NCBI GenBank assembly: GCA_025677815.1
Contig: JAIXMP010000004.1
Span: 1,736,001 to 1,800,000, forward strand
DNA from: Phascolomyces articulosus
Lineage: Eukaryota > Mucoromycota > Mucoromycetes > Mucorales > Lichtheimiaceae
DNA: 64,000 nt
Direction: 5' to 3'
Position 1 is the first letter of the stretch, and every line of letters starts with the position of its first letter. Shown in pieces: positions 37,454-56,191 of this stretch. The notes beneath the pieces were generated by a model. That model was given only the letters and a program-made list of their open reading frames with translations, made no database searches and was not told where the DNA came from. Position numbers and translations under genes: made by a program.

Positions 37454-38144
37454 TTTCTTGCTCTCACGTCATTGCCACCGTAAAATGTTGACGATAACAA
37501 AGCGATTTGAACAAATTTCTTGTTGGCGAATCAGGCAATCTCTTCCAATGAAAAAACAAAAGCATCATTTATAAATACTCGTACTAAATACATTGTTGTT
37601 TAGAGAAGATCCATCTATTTCAAGCTACAATACTTCCGGCATCTTTGAGATGTGTCTGCGTGTAGTTTGCTGGATCCTGTTTATAAGTGGTTGAAGGATA
37701 GAGGTAGTTGGTTCTTTTCTCATCTACCATCTTATTACCATGCTCTCTGTGTCCTTGAGGTGTGCCTGCGTGTAACTTGCTGGATCCTGCTTATAGTCGC
37801 TGAAGGATAGAGGTAGTTGATGTTTTCTTCTACTATCTTGCTACAATACTTCCGGCATCTTTAAGGTGTGTCTGCGTGTAGCTTGCTGGATCCTGCTATA
37901 AGTCGCTGAAGGGTAGAAGTAGTTGATACTGTTTTCTTCTACTATCTTGTTACAATACTTCCGGCATCCTTGGGCGCGTGTGTTAATTTGCTGGATCCTG
38001 CTTATAAATTGCTGAAGGGTAAAGATAGTTGGTTCTTCCATAACTTATTGTCTTGTTCTGTATCTTGGATTATGACTTGACTTTTGTTCCGGTACTGTCT
38101 GTTCGGACGATCATTGCATCAGCTAAAGAACTCTGGTAAGACTG
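37454..38144. repeat. Tandem repeat, unit 1 (691 bp), with internal repeats
   Basis: This unit recurs at 38223-38912 with an offset of 769 bp and two differences noted: C versus A in the GGCGCGTGTG context and one T missing. Each unit contains about four degenerate sub-repeats of 90-120 bp, each with TTCCGGCATC-like, GTGTCTGCGTGTA-like, TTGCTGGATCCTG and GCTGAAGG-like words. It starts just after the LINE remnant. Confidence 0.9.
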
Positions 38145-38222
38145 ATCTTATTTTACCCATTCGTTCGTCCATATAAATTATATTGGTATAGCTAACGTGT
38201 ATTTTGGGATAATATTTTTAGT

Positions 38223-38912
38223 TTTCTTGCTCTCACGTCATTGCCACCGTAAAATGTTGACGATAACAAAGCGATTTGAACAAATTTCTTGTTGGCGAAT
38301 CAGGCAATCTCTTCCAATGAAAAAACAAAAGCATCATTTATAAATACTCGTACTAAATACATTGTTGTTTAGAGAAGATCCATCTATTTCAAGCTACAAT
38401 ACTTCCGGCATCTTTGAGATGTGTCTGCGTGTAGTTTGCTGGATCCTGTTTATAAGTGGTTGAAGGATAGAGGTAGTTGGTTCTTTTCTCATCTACCATC
38501 TTATTACCATGCTCTCTGTGTCCTTGAGGTGTGCCTGCGTGTAACTTGCTGGATCCTGCTTATAGTCGCTGAAGGATAGAGGTAGTTGATGTTTTCTTCT
38601 ACTATCTTGCTACAATACTTCCGGCATCTTTAAGGTGTGTCTGCGTGTAGCTTGCTGGATCCTGCTATAAGTCGCTGAAGGGTAGAAGTAGTTGATACTG
38701 TTTTCTTCTACTATCTTGTTACAATACTTCCGGCATCCTTGGGCGAGTGTGTTAATTTGCTGGATCCTGCTTATAAATTGCTGAAGGGTAAAGATAGTTG
38801 GTTCTTCCATAACTTATTGTCTTGTTCTGTATCTTGGATTATGACTTGACTTTGTTCCGGTACTGTCTGTTCGGACGATCATTGCATCAGCTAAAGAACT
38901 CTGGTAAGACTG
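38223..38912. repeat. Tandem repeat, unit 2 (690 bp)
   Basis: Second copy of the unit at 37454-38144, separated from it by 78 bp of unrelated sequence. The right edge is shared to TCTGGTAAGACTG, after which the sequences differ. A minus-strand frame of 66 codons is preserved in both units but is built from the sub-repeats, so I do not call it a gene. Confidence 0.9.
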
Positions 38913-41192
38913 TTCGTATTTCCACACACTTGAATATATAGTTGATCAAATCTTAACTTATATATTTTTAGCCAACCTTTAGCTTTTATATAAGGAATCT
39001 ATTCCGTATGGATTATTACAGTGTGTAACAAAGCCATGTTTTTCAAAGCTAATTGATGGATAAGTTGTTATAGAAAAAGGTAAAGAATAATACCCACAGG
39101 AACCGCAACACCTTGACAGTTTATTAAAAAAACATGATCTGTGCCTTGATGGGAAAAACATGCAATCTGATTTTGTTTCATTTTATCTTTTTATTTAACC
39201 CTATCCTTGACGGGAACCAAACGATCTTTTTTTTAGTTTACGTATTCGTTGCTTATTATCGTTGTAGTCAAGAATAATTGGTGTCGCAAGAAGTTTTCTT
39301 GTACCAATATTTTATCTGCTAATAAATAATTGTCACCATTACTTTCTTTTTGGATACTTGTTAATGCGCACCCAGTATCATTATTTCATATTATTATCGT
39401 CATCACCAAGCGCGCAGCATATTTTTGCTATTATTATTGCATCATTTATATTGTATATTATATTACAATACAATTAGGAAACATATTCCCTTTATGAATA
39501 TTCTACCCAATGTTAGTAATTTCCTGGGGCTAATACCTCCCCATATTTTGGTGCTATATGTGATAATCTGATATGATCAACAATAAATAAATTAAGATCT
39601 TTATTTCTCTATTTATATTGATGAATGAATCAGACAATATATCTAAGCAACTTGTATTGATTTGTAAGAACCTGTGGAAGTGAACCAATCGGTGGAGACA
39701 CCGCAGCTACTTCTAAGTTTTTCAAGAAGGGATTTGATAATTTATAAAGAAGTGAAACCTATTGCAAATAAGTACCCAACTCATCGTGATTGTTTTCAAT
39801 CTCTATGCTATCCGGATAGATAATAAGTTTACCCATGAATAATGTCGTAAAATACGACACTATAATTTCTAGAAGAAAGCAGCCTGTGCTTACACCGTTT
39901 CAACATCCGCTTTCTTCAAGGAAGTGATACGGCAATCCGAGAACAAAATAAAAACTATGAACAATCAAGCTATTTATTTCATTATCAAAATATGATCTTT
40001 TGATATGACTTTTGGGCATTTCCATCATATACATACTTTCGAGGGGTCAATATTGTTTTATAGATAAAAAATGAAAAAGAAAAGAAAAAGAAATAAAAAA
40101 AGGAGGTGGTAACCATGTATAAAATGAGACTAAACTAAATTCTGTTGACCACTCTTCAACTTGATAATTTTTGGATTTATTTGACATTGAAAAAATATAA
40201 TTTCATATCAAAAGCAACAAGTTCCGGTAACCATTTCCTACATTGGTTCCATTCTCACGCTTTAATTCGGTCAAACTTTCAGTTGAACAGAACACTGGAT
40301 CTCTTTACCATTACGTGCTGTCCACACATTAATATTATTCCGCGTTCTTCCTATTCACACAACGGTATCAGTACTATCACTTTGGAATATCTATAAATAG
40401 TCTATTTCTACAGGAAACCTTTTTTGTTCAGTAACTGAAAACCTCCATTTTTTGTCGAACTTCGAATTAAAAACTGATTAAAACGTTGTTTATTTATTTT
40501 TTTATGATAAAATATATTTTCTAGTTTCCTGTATATTGCATTGGAGGCTGATAGTTCATATTTATATATTTGAAAATATTACATGTTAAAAAATACTGGA
40601 AACCTTTCAATTGCGGACGTGTTCTTTGTCCTTTTCACTATTAAGCAAGTACTTTTTTATTTACATTGTGATGCCTCAAATTCCGTCGCTCAAATTTTTT
40701 TATATGAATCTTACCCATTATCAACTGAACAATATTGAATTTATAGCATAATAAGATGTCATTAAATTTCATTATACTTTCTTCTATGGATGAAAAAAAA
40801 TAATGTTTCTATTGAGTATGGCACTGATCGACCGAATATATTACGACGTTTTATTTCTCTTTTATGTTTTGTTAATTGTAACAGTATATAATAATTAAAA
40901 CTTCTTTTTCAATTACTGAACATGTCAAAAATTGAAAACATGCCTGTACTGGTATTTGTTATATATCAACTATTAAAGCAAGTTCCTGGAAAGTCAAAAA
41001 AAGCTGGAAAAATTCAAGATCCACACATAAATTGTGTTTCCACTTAATCCTTTTTTCTTTGTTTCTCTTTCTTTTACTTTTCTTCCTTCATTGTTTCTAT
41101 AGATCACCAAACTCGTCTCTTGTATATTTGATTTAATATTCGATCCTCCAATAAATTCACCATCACTTTCGAAACTTAATAAGAATTTCATT
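38913..41192. other. Intergenic, no gene recognised
   Basis: 2.3 kb of AT-rich sequence upstream of XPB. Scattered protein-like stretches on the plus strand (for example around 39670-39840 and 40145-40396) contain stops and no motif I recognise. They may be further retroelement debris. Confidence 0.4.
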
Positions 41193-44770
<3,578 letters not shown>

Positions 44771-45502
44771 AACATGTAACAGTGTCACTTGCCTCCCCTT
44801 TACATTAAAAAGCATATTTTCATTATTATCATTTTAAAATACACATAAATCTCACTGTCAATTCTGACATATATTTTTTTTACATAAACTGTTTCATAAC
44901 ATAATTAAATGGATTACTATATAATATTCATACGGTACAAAAATTGGAAAAAGGTACAGTAATGTAGATAATGGAAACAATAGAGGGGTTGCCTATCAAA
45001 TAAAACTATAAAGCAAATAGATTACCACTTTTTTTGGCATCCATTTTTATTATAAAAATAAGAATACGTCGGTTTGGGTTGAAATTCATAATATAATCCT
45101 AATATCGGCAATGATACTTTATTTATTTTCAAAGAAAAATAAAAACGCGCATAAAATTACTGATTTAAAATGAATATGGTGGCTCCCATCCATATAAATA
45201 CAGAATATATTAAAGCGATACCCACGCCAGACTGAATATTATTGTTAAGTGGATAGGTGCTCAGCGAATTTTTGCCCATATGAAAACTTCCTATTATGGA
45301 GTGACATATCAATTCGTTCCTAGGGTTAACTTGAATAAGGAATAGAAGACATGACATATTATAGTACCCAATAAGAATGTGTACCAAGATCAAGGCTTTG
45401 TTTGTTTGTTTTTTTGCATAAAATACTATATCTCAGGCTCGTTCTTGTGAGTTTACAATTAAGTTTTCCTGATTTGGTAAAATAAATGGCGTAGCATGAC
45501 GT
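44771..45502. other. XPB 3' flank; possible small gene on minus strand
   Basis: AT-rich. On the minus strand around 45157-45300 a frame ends with NSLSTYPLNNNIQSGVGIAL followed by a hydrophobic segment and FILNQ stop. That looks like a short single-pass membrane protein C-terminus. I cannot place a convincing start or identify the family. Bases from about 45425 are diverged homologues of the inner flank of the left repeat arm. Confidence 0.3.
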
Positions 45503-45625
45503 TTATGATCTGTAGGGGTTAAGCATCAACAATTTGTTTTCCTGCGATTTGATATAAAAGAGCATAAACGGTAATACAATATAGAAATAAAAAATGCGTA
45601 GCACAGCAATTACATACATAAAAAA

Positions 45626-45638
45626 AATCAGGCTGTGT
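45626..45638 (+). promoter_or_regulatory. Shared upstream motif of GRDP genes (copy C')
   Basis: AATCAGGCTGTGT, 155 bp upstream of the copy C' ATG, followed by GTTGACAATGTC. Same 13 bases as before copies A and B, which are otherwise diverged upstream. Confidence 0.5.
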
Positions 45639-45792
45639 AATTTGAAATAGAAAGGTTGACAATGTCATTCTTTCTATAAAATTTAGTTACTCACTTCTAT
45701 TTATTATGTACCTTTAAATGTAGAAATATACAATTTTTTATATCTTTTTTTTTCTTCTTCTCCCTACATTACCATCTAAATTAAAAACAACC

Positions 45793-48700
45793 ATGGTACT
45801 GTTAAATACTGAAGATACCGATTTTCAATTCATCAGTTTTGGGAGATGGGAAGTAGCGCGAACACTGGAAAAAACACCTCGTTTGGATCGTGTTGTCAAT
45901 GTCGAGAACTGCTACTATTACTTGGCTTTACTCGAAAGCTTTTATAAAATAGAACAATATTTGGGTCCCGAACTTTTCAAACGCTTTATCATTGTTGGCG
46001 AACGACGTTATATGGAATTTATTCGTAATCTGACGTGTAAGGATTCCCGTGATATACGTTATCCACCGAATGCAGCAGTTCCATTAGGTATGTATTTTAC
46101 TACAGAACTAACCCATAAATTTCAAATTATTAAAGATGAATTATACTTATTATAAATAAAACCTGTCTCTCATAGATGTGGCATACGCATGGCATGCACA
46201 TTTGATGGCACCATATCAATACAAAGAAGATATCACTGCAGAATACGACCGATCTTATCGTTGCCCTGCTAAAATCCAATTGAATTGGGAATCCCATTTG
46301 TTTCCTTTAGAAGCAATGGTAAACTGAAATTATTATTTTATACTATTAGTGAATTTAAGTGCTTGTTGCCTTAGCCATACTCAAGAAATATTTTAATAAT
46401 ACAACGACTTTACTGTGGATAGTTCCACACTCGACGTTATGAAATATATACCAGGAGCAAAAATTTAAACAGCCCAGGGGATATAAAATACTGCTCTTAT
46501 TTATTTCCATACAGATTGTCAAAGGAGGAACTGGAGAACACGTCACTTGTGAATACCTCGACCAAACATTGGTATGCGCGCGCAGGCAATATATGTGAGA
46601 CCGAAGAGGGTGAAAAGTTTGAGCGTCGTGCGCTTTATATCCACTGTGCTTCGTGTGGTACAAAGATATTCTTTGAGAATTGGTAAGTATATTACTTATT
46701 AATCAACAGTGCCTATGGATTATTAAATATTATGACATCATTTATACGTAACTAAAAATAATATAAAAAAAAAGGATCGACTATGCTGTTTTTCGAACCG
46801 ACCGTACTGTTGTTTTGAAATGTCCTTCATTTAAGTGTAAACATCCAGATAATACAATCGATTCATTGATAATTGAAAATCTATTGTCTGATTTGCAGTT
46901 TAATATAAAGTAATAATCTTTTTTTTTGTTAAAATTCTTATATTGTTTTCTTTTTAAACTTGTCGACTCTAATTGAGATACACTACATTATAGAGGAACT
47001 ACTTACGATAATAACGGTAAAAAGAAAAGCGCCGCAACTATTTCGAATCAAAAGCGTTGCAATAAAGCAATCCAAGATCGTATTGATTCATCAGAAAAAG
47101 TGTTCAAGGGTAGCAAGGATTGGAATACTGTTTTAGATATTATTCATGAGTGTGCTACTGATAAACAATATGACTTGGAGTACAAAGATAAGGATAATGA
47201 CCGTAACACAACAAAATCTTCTAGCTCTACGGAACAAGATAAGCTTGATGGTCAATATATTAAAGGTAAAAGGATATACTCTTTTTTTTTTTTTTTTTTT
47301 TTTTTGTAACATAAATGGATGCCAGTGTTAATTAATAAGTATATGCAAAAATATAACCATACAAATGTATTTTTTCTAGAATTACCCAACATCATAGAAA
47401 CTACGTACAAAAATAATCCAATGAGAACTTCTTTGGATCTGGTACAAGCAATGTGGAACCAACGAGAATTCATTCATACCACGGTCACCAAAATGAAATC
47501 GAAAAGTAAAACTCTATTGAAATCTGATTTTCCAAGGGCCATCAAGGATTATCATGATTTCTTACTATTATTGAAACTTCAAAAGCCAGAAGATCAAGAT
47601 GCAATTCTCCCAACATCATGGGAAGTGGGTAAATATCACTTACTATAAATAGACTACAATACAATGAAATATCAACTATCATATTTCTTTTATTAACAAA
47701 AAGAAATCTAATAGAGATGATTTGGCGTTTGCACATGCTTCACCCTCCGAAATATTACCGTATGATGGAATCTCAATTGGGTCGAGTTCCCAATCACAAT
47801 ACTATCATTCATACTTCTGAAATAGAACAATCCCATATGAGAACTAGAAATGCTTGGGAGCAAGTACCTCCACGACTTACACGACGTGTTGATGTTGACC
47901 AAATTAAAGCATTAGCACATCGAAAAGGATCCAAGAAAAATTCACGCAATAGCAGATATTATAACCAATTAAGATCCAAGTTTATTAACGGGAATATGAA
48001 GAATAAAATATCAATTGCACTACCGGAGGAACAAAAGGATGGATTCCTAAAAAAGAAATTGTTATCCAAACATCATCATGGAGGGGATAGAAAGAAACAA
48101 CAGCCTTTCTTACCTATTATGACTGGGGAAACAAATTCATTAAATTTGGATAGTATTGCTACAGTTGTTGAACAAGTGCGTAAAGATATTTTAGTAAATA
48201 TTGCACACACAGGACATGGATATATTGGGTAAGCAAGACTCAAGTAAAAAAAAAATGTCGAGGATCGCTTTTTTATATACTGATAAGATTAACACTATAT
48301 TATTTATTGGTAATTTTTGTAGATCGATCTTTGACGGGGAAAGAGTTTACCAAGAAGAAATGACCACTGTTTCTAAAAGGTAGTTTTTTTTTCTTACTAT
48401 GATTTGATAGTTACATAGATTTATCAATACACAATGATTTTTTAATGATGATAACATTTTTCGTATTATTTATTAGAATATGTAAGTCTTATTGTTGTTA
48501 CCATATATAAAAGTAAAAACATACAATGTATCTTGAACCGCTGGTAAACACCAAAGCCGACATAATATTATATATATTATATTAACATTTATTTAGTGGC
48601 GGCCAGAACATATGCTCCAGTAGCACCTGAAAAGGACTATCGCTCTTCACCGAAAAAAAGATGTAAGATATAGCTAGAATAACTCTTTTAGCAGTCTAAT

Positions 48701-49407
48701 TCATAACACATGCCACTCTATTGTATAATAAGAAGTGTATATTATGAATAATAATTATTTACTCATTTTTAATACCGAAATATATCATAGGCTACGGCCG
48801 TATACCTCCTGAAAGCAGAATTGTCGTTTATCATCGTGGAAACCGAGAAGAATTCATTGGAAAGCACGTTGGCGTAACACGTTATAGTATACCAGAGCTT
48901 CCACTTAAAGAACGTCTCAAGAAAAAAGAGAAGGAATATGAATGGTGGGTGCCACAAAACGAACTTTATGGGATGATGCGACGCTCGTTTTCGAAAAAAC
49001 ATCAGCAATGGGGTTGGACAACGGATGGACTGGATTGGTACTCTGAACAAGATTGTAATTTCAAGACTGTACCTGATGGGAAGTTTATAGGTGCATTATT
49101 TCAACCACCAAAGACATACCGTGGCTGGCAGAGTTATAGTGGTTATAATGCGACTAGAACATCATATACAACTAGTGCAGGAGGAGGTAGCAGTGGTGGT
49201 TCTCCATTGTTTGATACTATTGCAATCAGCAACTTTAACAATAATACCATTGGTGGAAGCTCTGGAGGAAGCAGCTTTGGAGGAGGTTATGGAGGTGGAT
49301 ATAGTGGTGGTGGTGGTGGCTGTGATGGAGGAGGTGGTGGAGGAGGTGGTGGTGGTGGCGGTGGAGGAGGTGGTTGTGATGGAGGTGGCGGCGGCGGCGG
49401 GTTCTAA
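45793..49407 (+). CDS. GRDP-like (DUF1399) protein, copy C', intact
   Basis: Eleven exons: 45793-46087, 46176-46318, 46423-46682, 46775-46909, 46994-47265, 47380-47628, 47715-48228, 48323-48379, 48477-48481 (5 nt), 48597-48662, 48791-49407. They sum to 870 aa in frame. Family marks are VAYAWHAHLMAPYQYKED, CASC, CPSFKC, LDLVQAMWNQREF, and MIWRLHMLHPPKYYRMM (second histidine-rich block). Near the end are ELYGMMRRSFSKKHQQWGW and DGLDWYSEQD, then a Gly-rich tail with GGGCDGGG units. Compared with copy B, one intron is absent: exon 47715-48228 corresponds to two exons there. This is the only intact member of the duplicated pair. GRDP-like proteins are intracellular in plants; the fungal role is unknown. 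Confidence 0.9.
48477..48481 (+). other. 5-nt microexon of GRDP copy C'
   Basis: AATAT between acceptor TTATTAG and donor GTAAGT. It is needed to keep KR-IL-AARTYAP in frame and aligned with copy B. The equivalent in the left arm is 26796-26800. Confidence 0.7.
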
Positions 49408-52012
<2,605 letters not shown>

Positions 52013-52464
52013 ATGAATAATCAACAACAACCTGGCAATTATTCGGCCATGCCACCTCCACCTTCATTGACAGGAAACAATGCACCTGTCAATTTTAATG
52101 ATGCGTTATCCAAAGCAAGAGCTATTGCAGAAAAACTCAAAAGTCAAAATCCAACAGGACCTACACCAACACCACCTGCAGCAGGTAGTTAACATGACAT
52201 TGATATTAATATAAAGGGCAACATGATTAATCCTTTTTTTTCGTTTAGGTATGAAACGTAATTATCGTGAAGATTCTTATGAAGAAGAATATGAACCCCA
52301 GTCGTCTTCCTATCGTGATGGTGATTACTATGACGACCAACGTGATGCTAAACGTGGCATGTACAACCGTTGTAAGTGAATAAAAGTAATAATAAAATTT
52401 GGGAAATAGACAGAGAGCCTTTTTTTTTATGAAAATGAACATGTGTTCTAAAAAAAATTCTTGA

Positions 52465-52501
<37 letters not shown>

Positions 52502-53348
52502 GATGAATCCACCTCATCGCGACCTCGTTATGGTCTTGGTTCAGAAGAACGAAAATCATCGATGGGTGGTGGTGGATATGGTGCTTACGGTACCAATACA
52601 GGTGCTGGGAATGAAGGACATATTCAAGATGAATGTTCTGTCCCCAATCATATGGTAGGATTGGTCATTGGTAAAGGTGGCGATAGTTTGAAAAAGATTG
52701 AACGCATGTCAGGTGCCAAAGTTCAAATTGGTCCAGGTTTGTTATATATATTATTAAAAAAAATATTTATTTTTGTTCAATCCTATATTAACTAGAAAGG
52801 GGCTATTGTTATTATTATTATTATTTTAGATATGCAAGAAGCAGAACGAAAAGTAAAATTGACAGGTGAAGAAGATCAAGTCAAGATTGCACGCGATATG
52901 ATTCAACAAATTGTAGATGATGGTCGTGCTAATGAAGCCAATAAATATCCTGGTGGTGCATCCTCTCGTGGTGGTGATGGTGCTCCTATGAGTAGTTATG
53001 GTCCACGTGGTGGTAACAATTATAATAATGACAACAACCAGAATGAAGGCACAAGTATGATGGTACCTGCTGGTAAAGTTGGATTGATTATTGGCCGTGG
53101 TGGTGAAAATATTCGAAATCTTGAAGGACGTAGTGGTGCCAAAATTACCATTGTCACGGATAATCATAGTGATCGTACAGGTGGTGAACGTTGTGTTAAT
53201 ATTTCCGGTGATACTTCAGCTGTACAACAAGCAAAATCTTTGATCGATGAAATTATTACTGATGAAGCACATAATTCTACCTCTGTAAGTTTATTTTTTC
53301 TCGTCTTTTTCTATTGCGAGTATATTCATCTTGAGGATGAGTGAGGGG

Positions 53349-53385
<37 letters not shown>

Positions 53386-55545
53386 GTTCTTTTTTTGCTT
53401 ATTGTTGCTTACACATCCTAATCCTTAATTTATTGAATAGGTCGCACCAAGTCGTGATTGGAACGCGTATCGTCAACAACATTACCAATCTCATGGTGAT
53501 CGTCGAGAAGGAGGTGGTGATAGTTATGGTGGTGGTGGATATGGTGGCCGTGGTGGTAATAATGATGGCCAGGATTCCTATGGTGGTGCAGGTGGAGGAG
53601 GCTATGGCCGTGGACGTTACAATAACGATGGCCGATACAACAATAATGAGGGACGTTACAATAATAACGATCGTTACAACAATGATGATGAAGAAGGAGA
53701 AAAGGAATCTGTTCAAGTTCCACAAAATGCTGTCGGCTTTATTATTGGCAGACGTAAGAGCTATATGTTATAAGGAAAGAAGAGAAGGGAAAAAGAATGT
53801 TCACATTTCAATTTTTTGGTTTTTTTTCTCAGGCGGTGATACTGTGCGAGCATTACAAGATCAATCAGGTGCACGTATCAAGGTGGATCCAAATGGTGAT
53901 CCAAATGCACCCGAACGTACTATTAGTATCTTTGGTAAGTTAAAAACCAGAGAGTCATGATGATGGATTTCTTCCTCTCTTTCTCTCTTTCTTGATATTA
54001 TTTGAGCGAAAGAAAGAAAGAGAGAGGGGGGGAGAGGAAGAAATGATATTATGTCTATATTGTGTCGTGTGTTTTCTTTTTTATTATTATCCATGATGGC
54101 GACGATAAGGAAAATCGTTTAAGATGATGTTTATCATATGTGTATGAAAAAAAATATTTGTGTTTTGCAAAAAAAAAAAAAAATGATTATGAACAAAAAA
54201 AAAACTTCCCAAAAATCTACAGGTAATCCGGATGCAGTAGCATTGGCGAAAAAGCTTATTACGGACAAGGTTGCAGAAGGAAATGTACATGATCGAAACA
54301 AAACAAAAAACAGATATTTTATTATTATTATTACTAAGGATGTGGAAAAATAGTGTGAGAGAAAAAAATGCGAGAAAAAAGTGTTTAGGAAAATGCTTGT
54401 TTTTGTTTTTTTGCAGGACGAAAGAAAATATGTTCAGATTTTTTTGTCGAAAAAAAAAAAGCAATTTTATATTTACAGAGATGCAAAAAAAAGGTGGGGC
54501 ATTTTACAGACTAATCCTTATTATTTTTATCTATATGTTATTTTTTCTTGGACAAATTTTGTATTATGGAAAATGAAAACAGGCTAATCGTGATCGTGGT
54601 ACTGGAGGTCGTTATAATAATGATGGTGGTGGTCGTCGTGGGTAAGTTGATGAATGAAAAAATAGGTTGGTGAGGAATAAGAAATTAAATCATTTGGTAT
54701 TTTTTTTAGTGGATATCGTGGTGGTTTTAACAATGATCGCTATGGTGGTGGTCATCATCACCATAACAATCGCTACCAACAACAACAGTATCAACAACAA
54801 TATCCATACCGAGATCATAACAATGCAACAAGTGGTGGTGATGATGTTACTGACACTAATAATAGTAATAATAATAATAACGCTGGATATGATTATTCTC
54901 AATATCAACAATATTATGCACAATATGGTGGATATGATCAATATCAACAGCAAGGCCAACAGCAAAATAATCAAGATGCTTCTGCTACCACTGGTGGAGA
55001 ATCACAAACTCAAGGTATTTAATAGATCAATGTGTGAAAGAAAAAAAAGATAGATATATGTAGAGGGCAATAGGGAATCGCTTAAACAATAGATATTAGA
55101 AGGTTATCATCAGTACGGAAATTACGGTTATCCATCCTATGAAGGTTATGGTCAATCATCCTCTTATGGTGCCAAGAATGAAAATGAGGATGAAAACAAG
55201 ACATTGACCAAAGGACAAGAACAACAAGAAGATCCACAAGATGGAGGTAGTAATAGTGGTAATAATAACAAGGATGATCAAGCAACCGCAGATTATTATG
55301 CACAATATTATGGTGGACAACAGCAGGATGCTACAAGTGGTAATGGTGGTGGTAGTGGTGTTGGTGAACAACAACCCCAACAACAATGGACTCAAGAAGC
55401 TTATAATCAATGGTATCAACAATATTATGGTCAATATCCATCTGCTTCTTCTTATCCATCTCAAGAACAAGGACAAGATCAACCACAGCAGGCTGAAAAT
55501 GAACAGAATGATACTTCTGCGCCTGTTGCTGATAATAATGCTTAA
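52013..55545 (+). CDS. Triple KH-domain RNA/ssDNA-binding protein (FUBP/KSRP type)
   Basis: Ten exons: 52013-52184, 52249-52371, 52503-52736, 52830-53284, 53441-53753, 53833-53934, 54223-54284, 54583-54641, 54710-55014, 55100-55545. They give 756 aa. KH1 has VGLVIGKGGDSLKKIE (GKGG about residue 156), KH2 has VGLIIGRGGENIRNLE (about 266), and KH3 has VGFIIGRRGDTVRALQ (about 432). All three carry the GxxG RNA-contact loop. A Gly/Arg/Tyr/Asn-rich linker (RGG-like) lies between KH2 and KH3. The C-terminus is rich in Gln and Tyr, with YAQYYGG and YNQWYQQYYGQY motifs like the tyrosine-rich end of FUBP-family proteins. These bind single-stranded nucleic acid and influence transcription, splicing or mRNA decay. 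The intron 54285-54582 has less certain boundaries than the rest. Confidence 0.92.
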
Positions 55546-56191
55546 TAACAACAAAAAAATAACCTAATGATGTTTTCTTTTGTGTGTTTTTTTAAAAAAT
55601 CTTTTTTTATAACATAACATATATGTTTATTCACTTTTCTTTCTTTTCTACTTCTTTATTATTAAAAAAAAACAAATTGTATAAAAAATGAAATGAACCA
55701 CACCAGTTTCCTCCTTTTTTCTTTATCTCTCTCTCTACCCCCTCCGTGATAATCCATCAAATCAGAAACCATTCGTTGGATAAGCTTGAGAAACAAGGTA
55801 TATATATATATATATGATGAACTGTATTGTAAATGAATTACATTCACTATTCTTTTGTGTTTTTCTTTTGAGACATGTTTTTTTTAGGAGAAAGAAAAAA
55901 GATGCAAAATGAGATATGCTAAGTAAAAAAAAAAAAAAAAGAAGGAGAATAGTAATAAGAAAGGAGAAGGGGTATAAAAAATAAGAAAAAAGCTACTTGG
56001 ATGTTATAAAAAAAAAACTTGAAATTCTAAAAGCAAGAGGGGGAAAAAGAAAGCAAAAAAAGGAGAATGAAGTAGGATGAACATGATGGGCTTTTATTTT
56101 GGTGGTGATGGTGGTGGTGAGGAAACAAGGAAGTTGATGATGAAGATGAAAAGAGGATAATTATTACTATTATTGATTATTATTATATATA
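55546..56191. other. Convergent 3' region between KH gene and kinase gene
   Basis: The two genes end facing each other about 650 bp apart. The sequence is low complexity, with A and T runs and a TA repeat near 55800. No gene seen. Confidence 0.6.

Noticed and set aside
37454..38912. Possible CRISPR-like array
   Set aside because: Sub-repeats are long and degenerate with no unique spacers of constant size, and the genome is eukaryotic.
53399..55567. Ile/Thr- or Met/Val-rich frames over the KH gene
   Set aside because: They are shadow frames of the RGG/Gln-rich exons.
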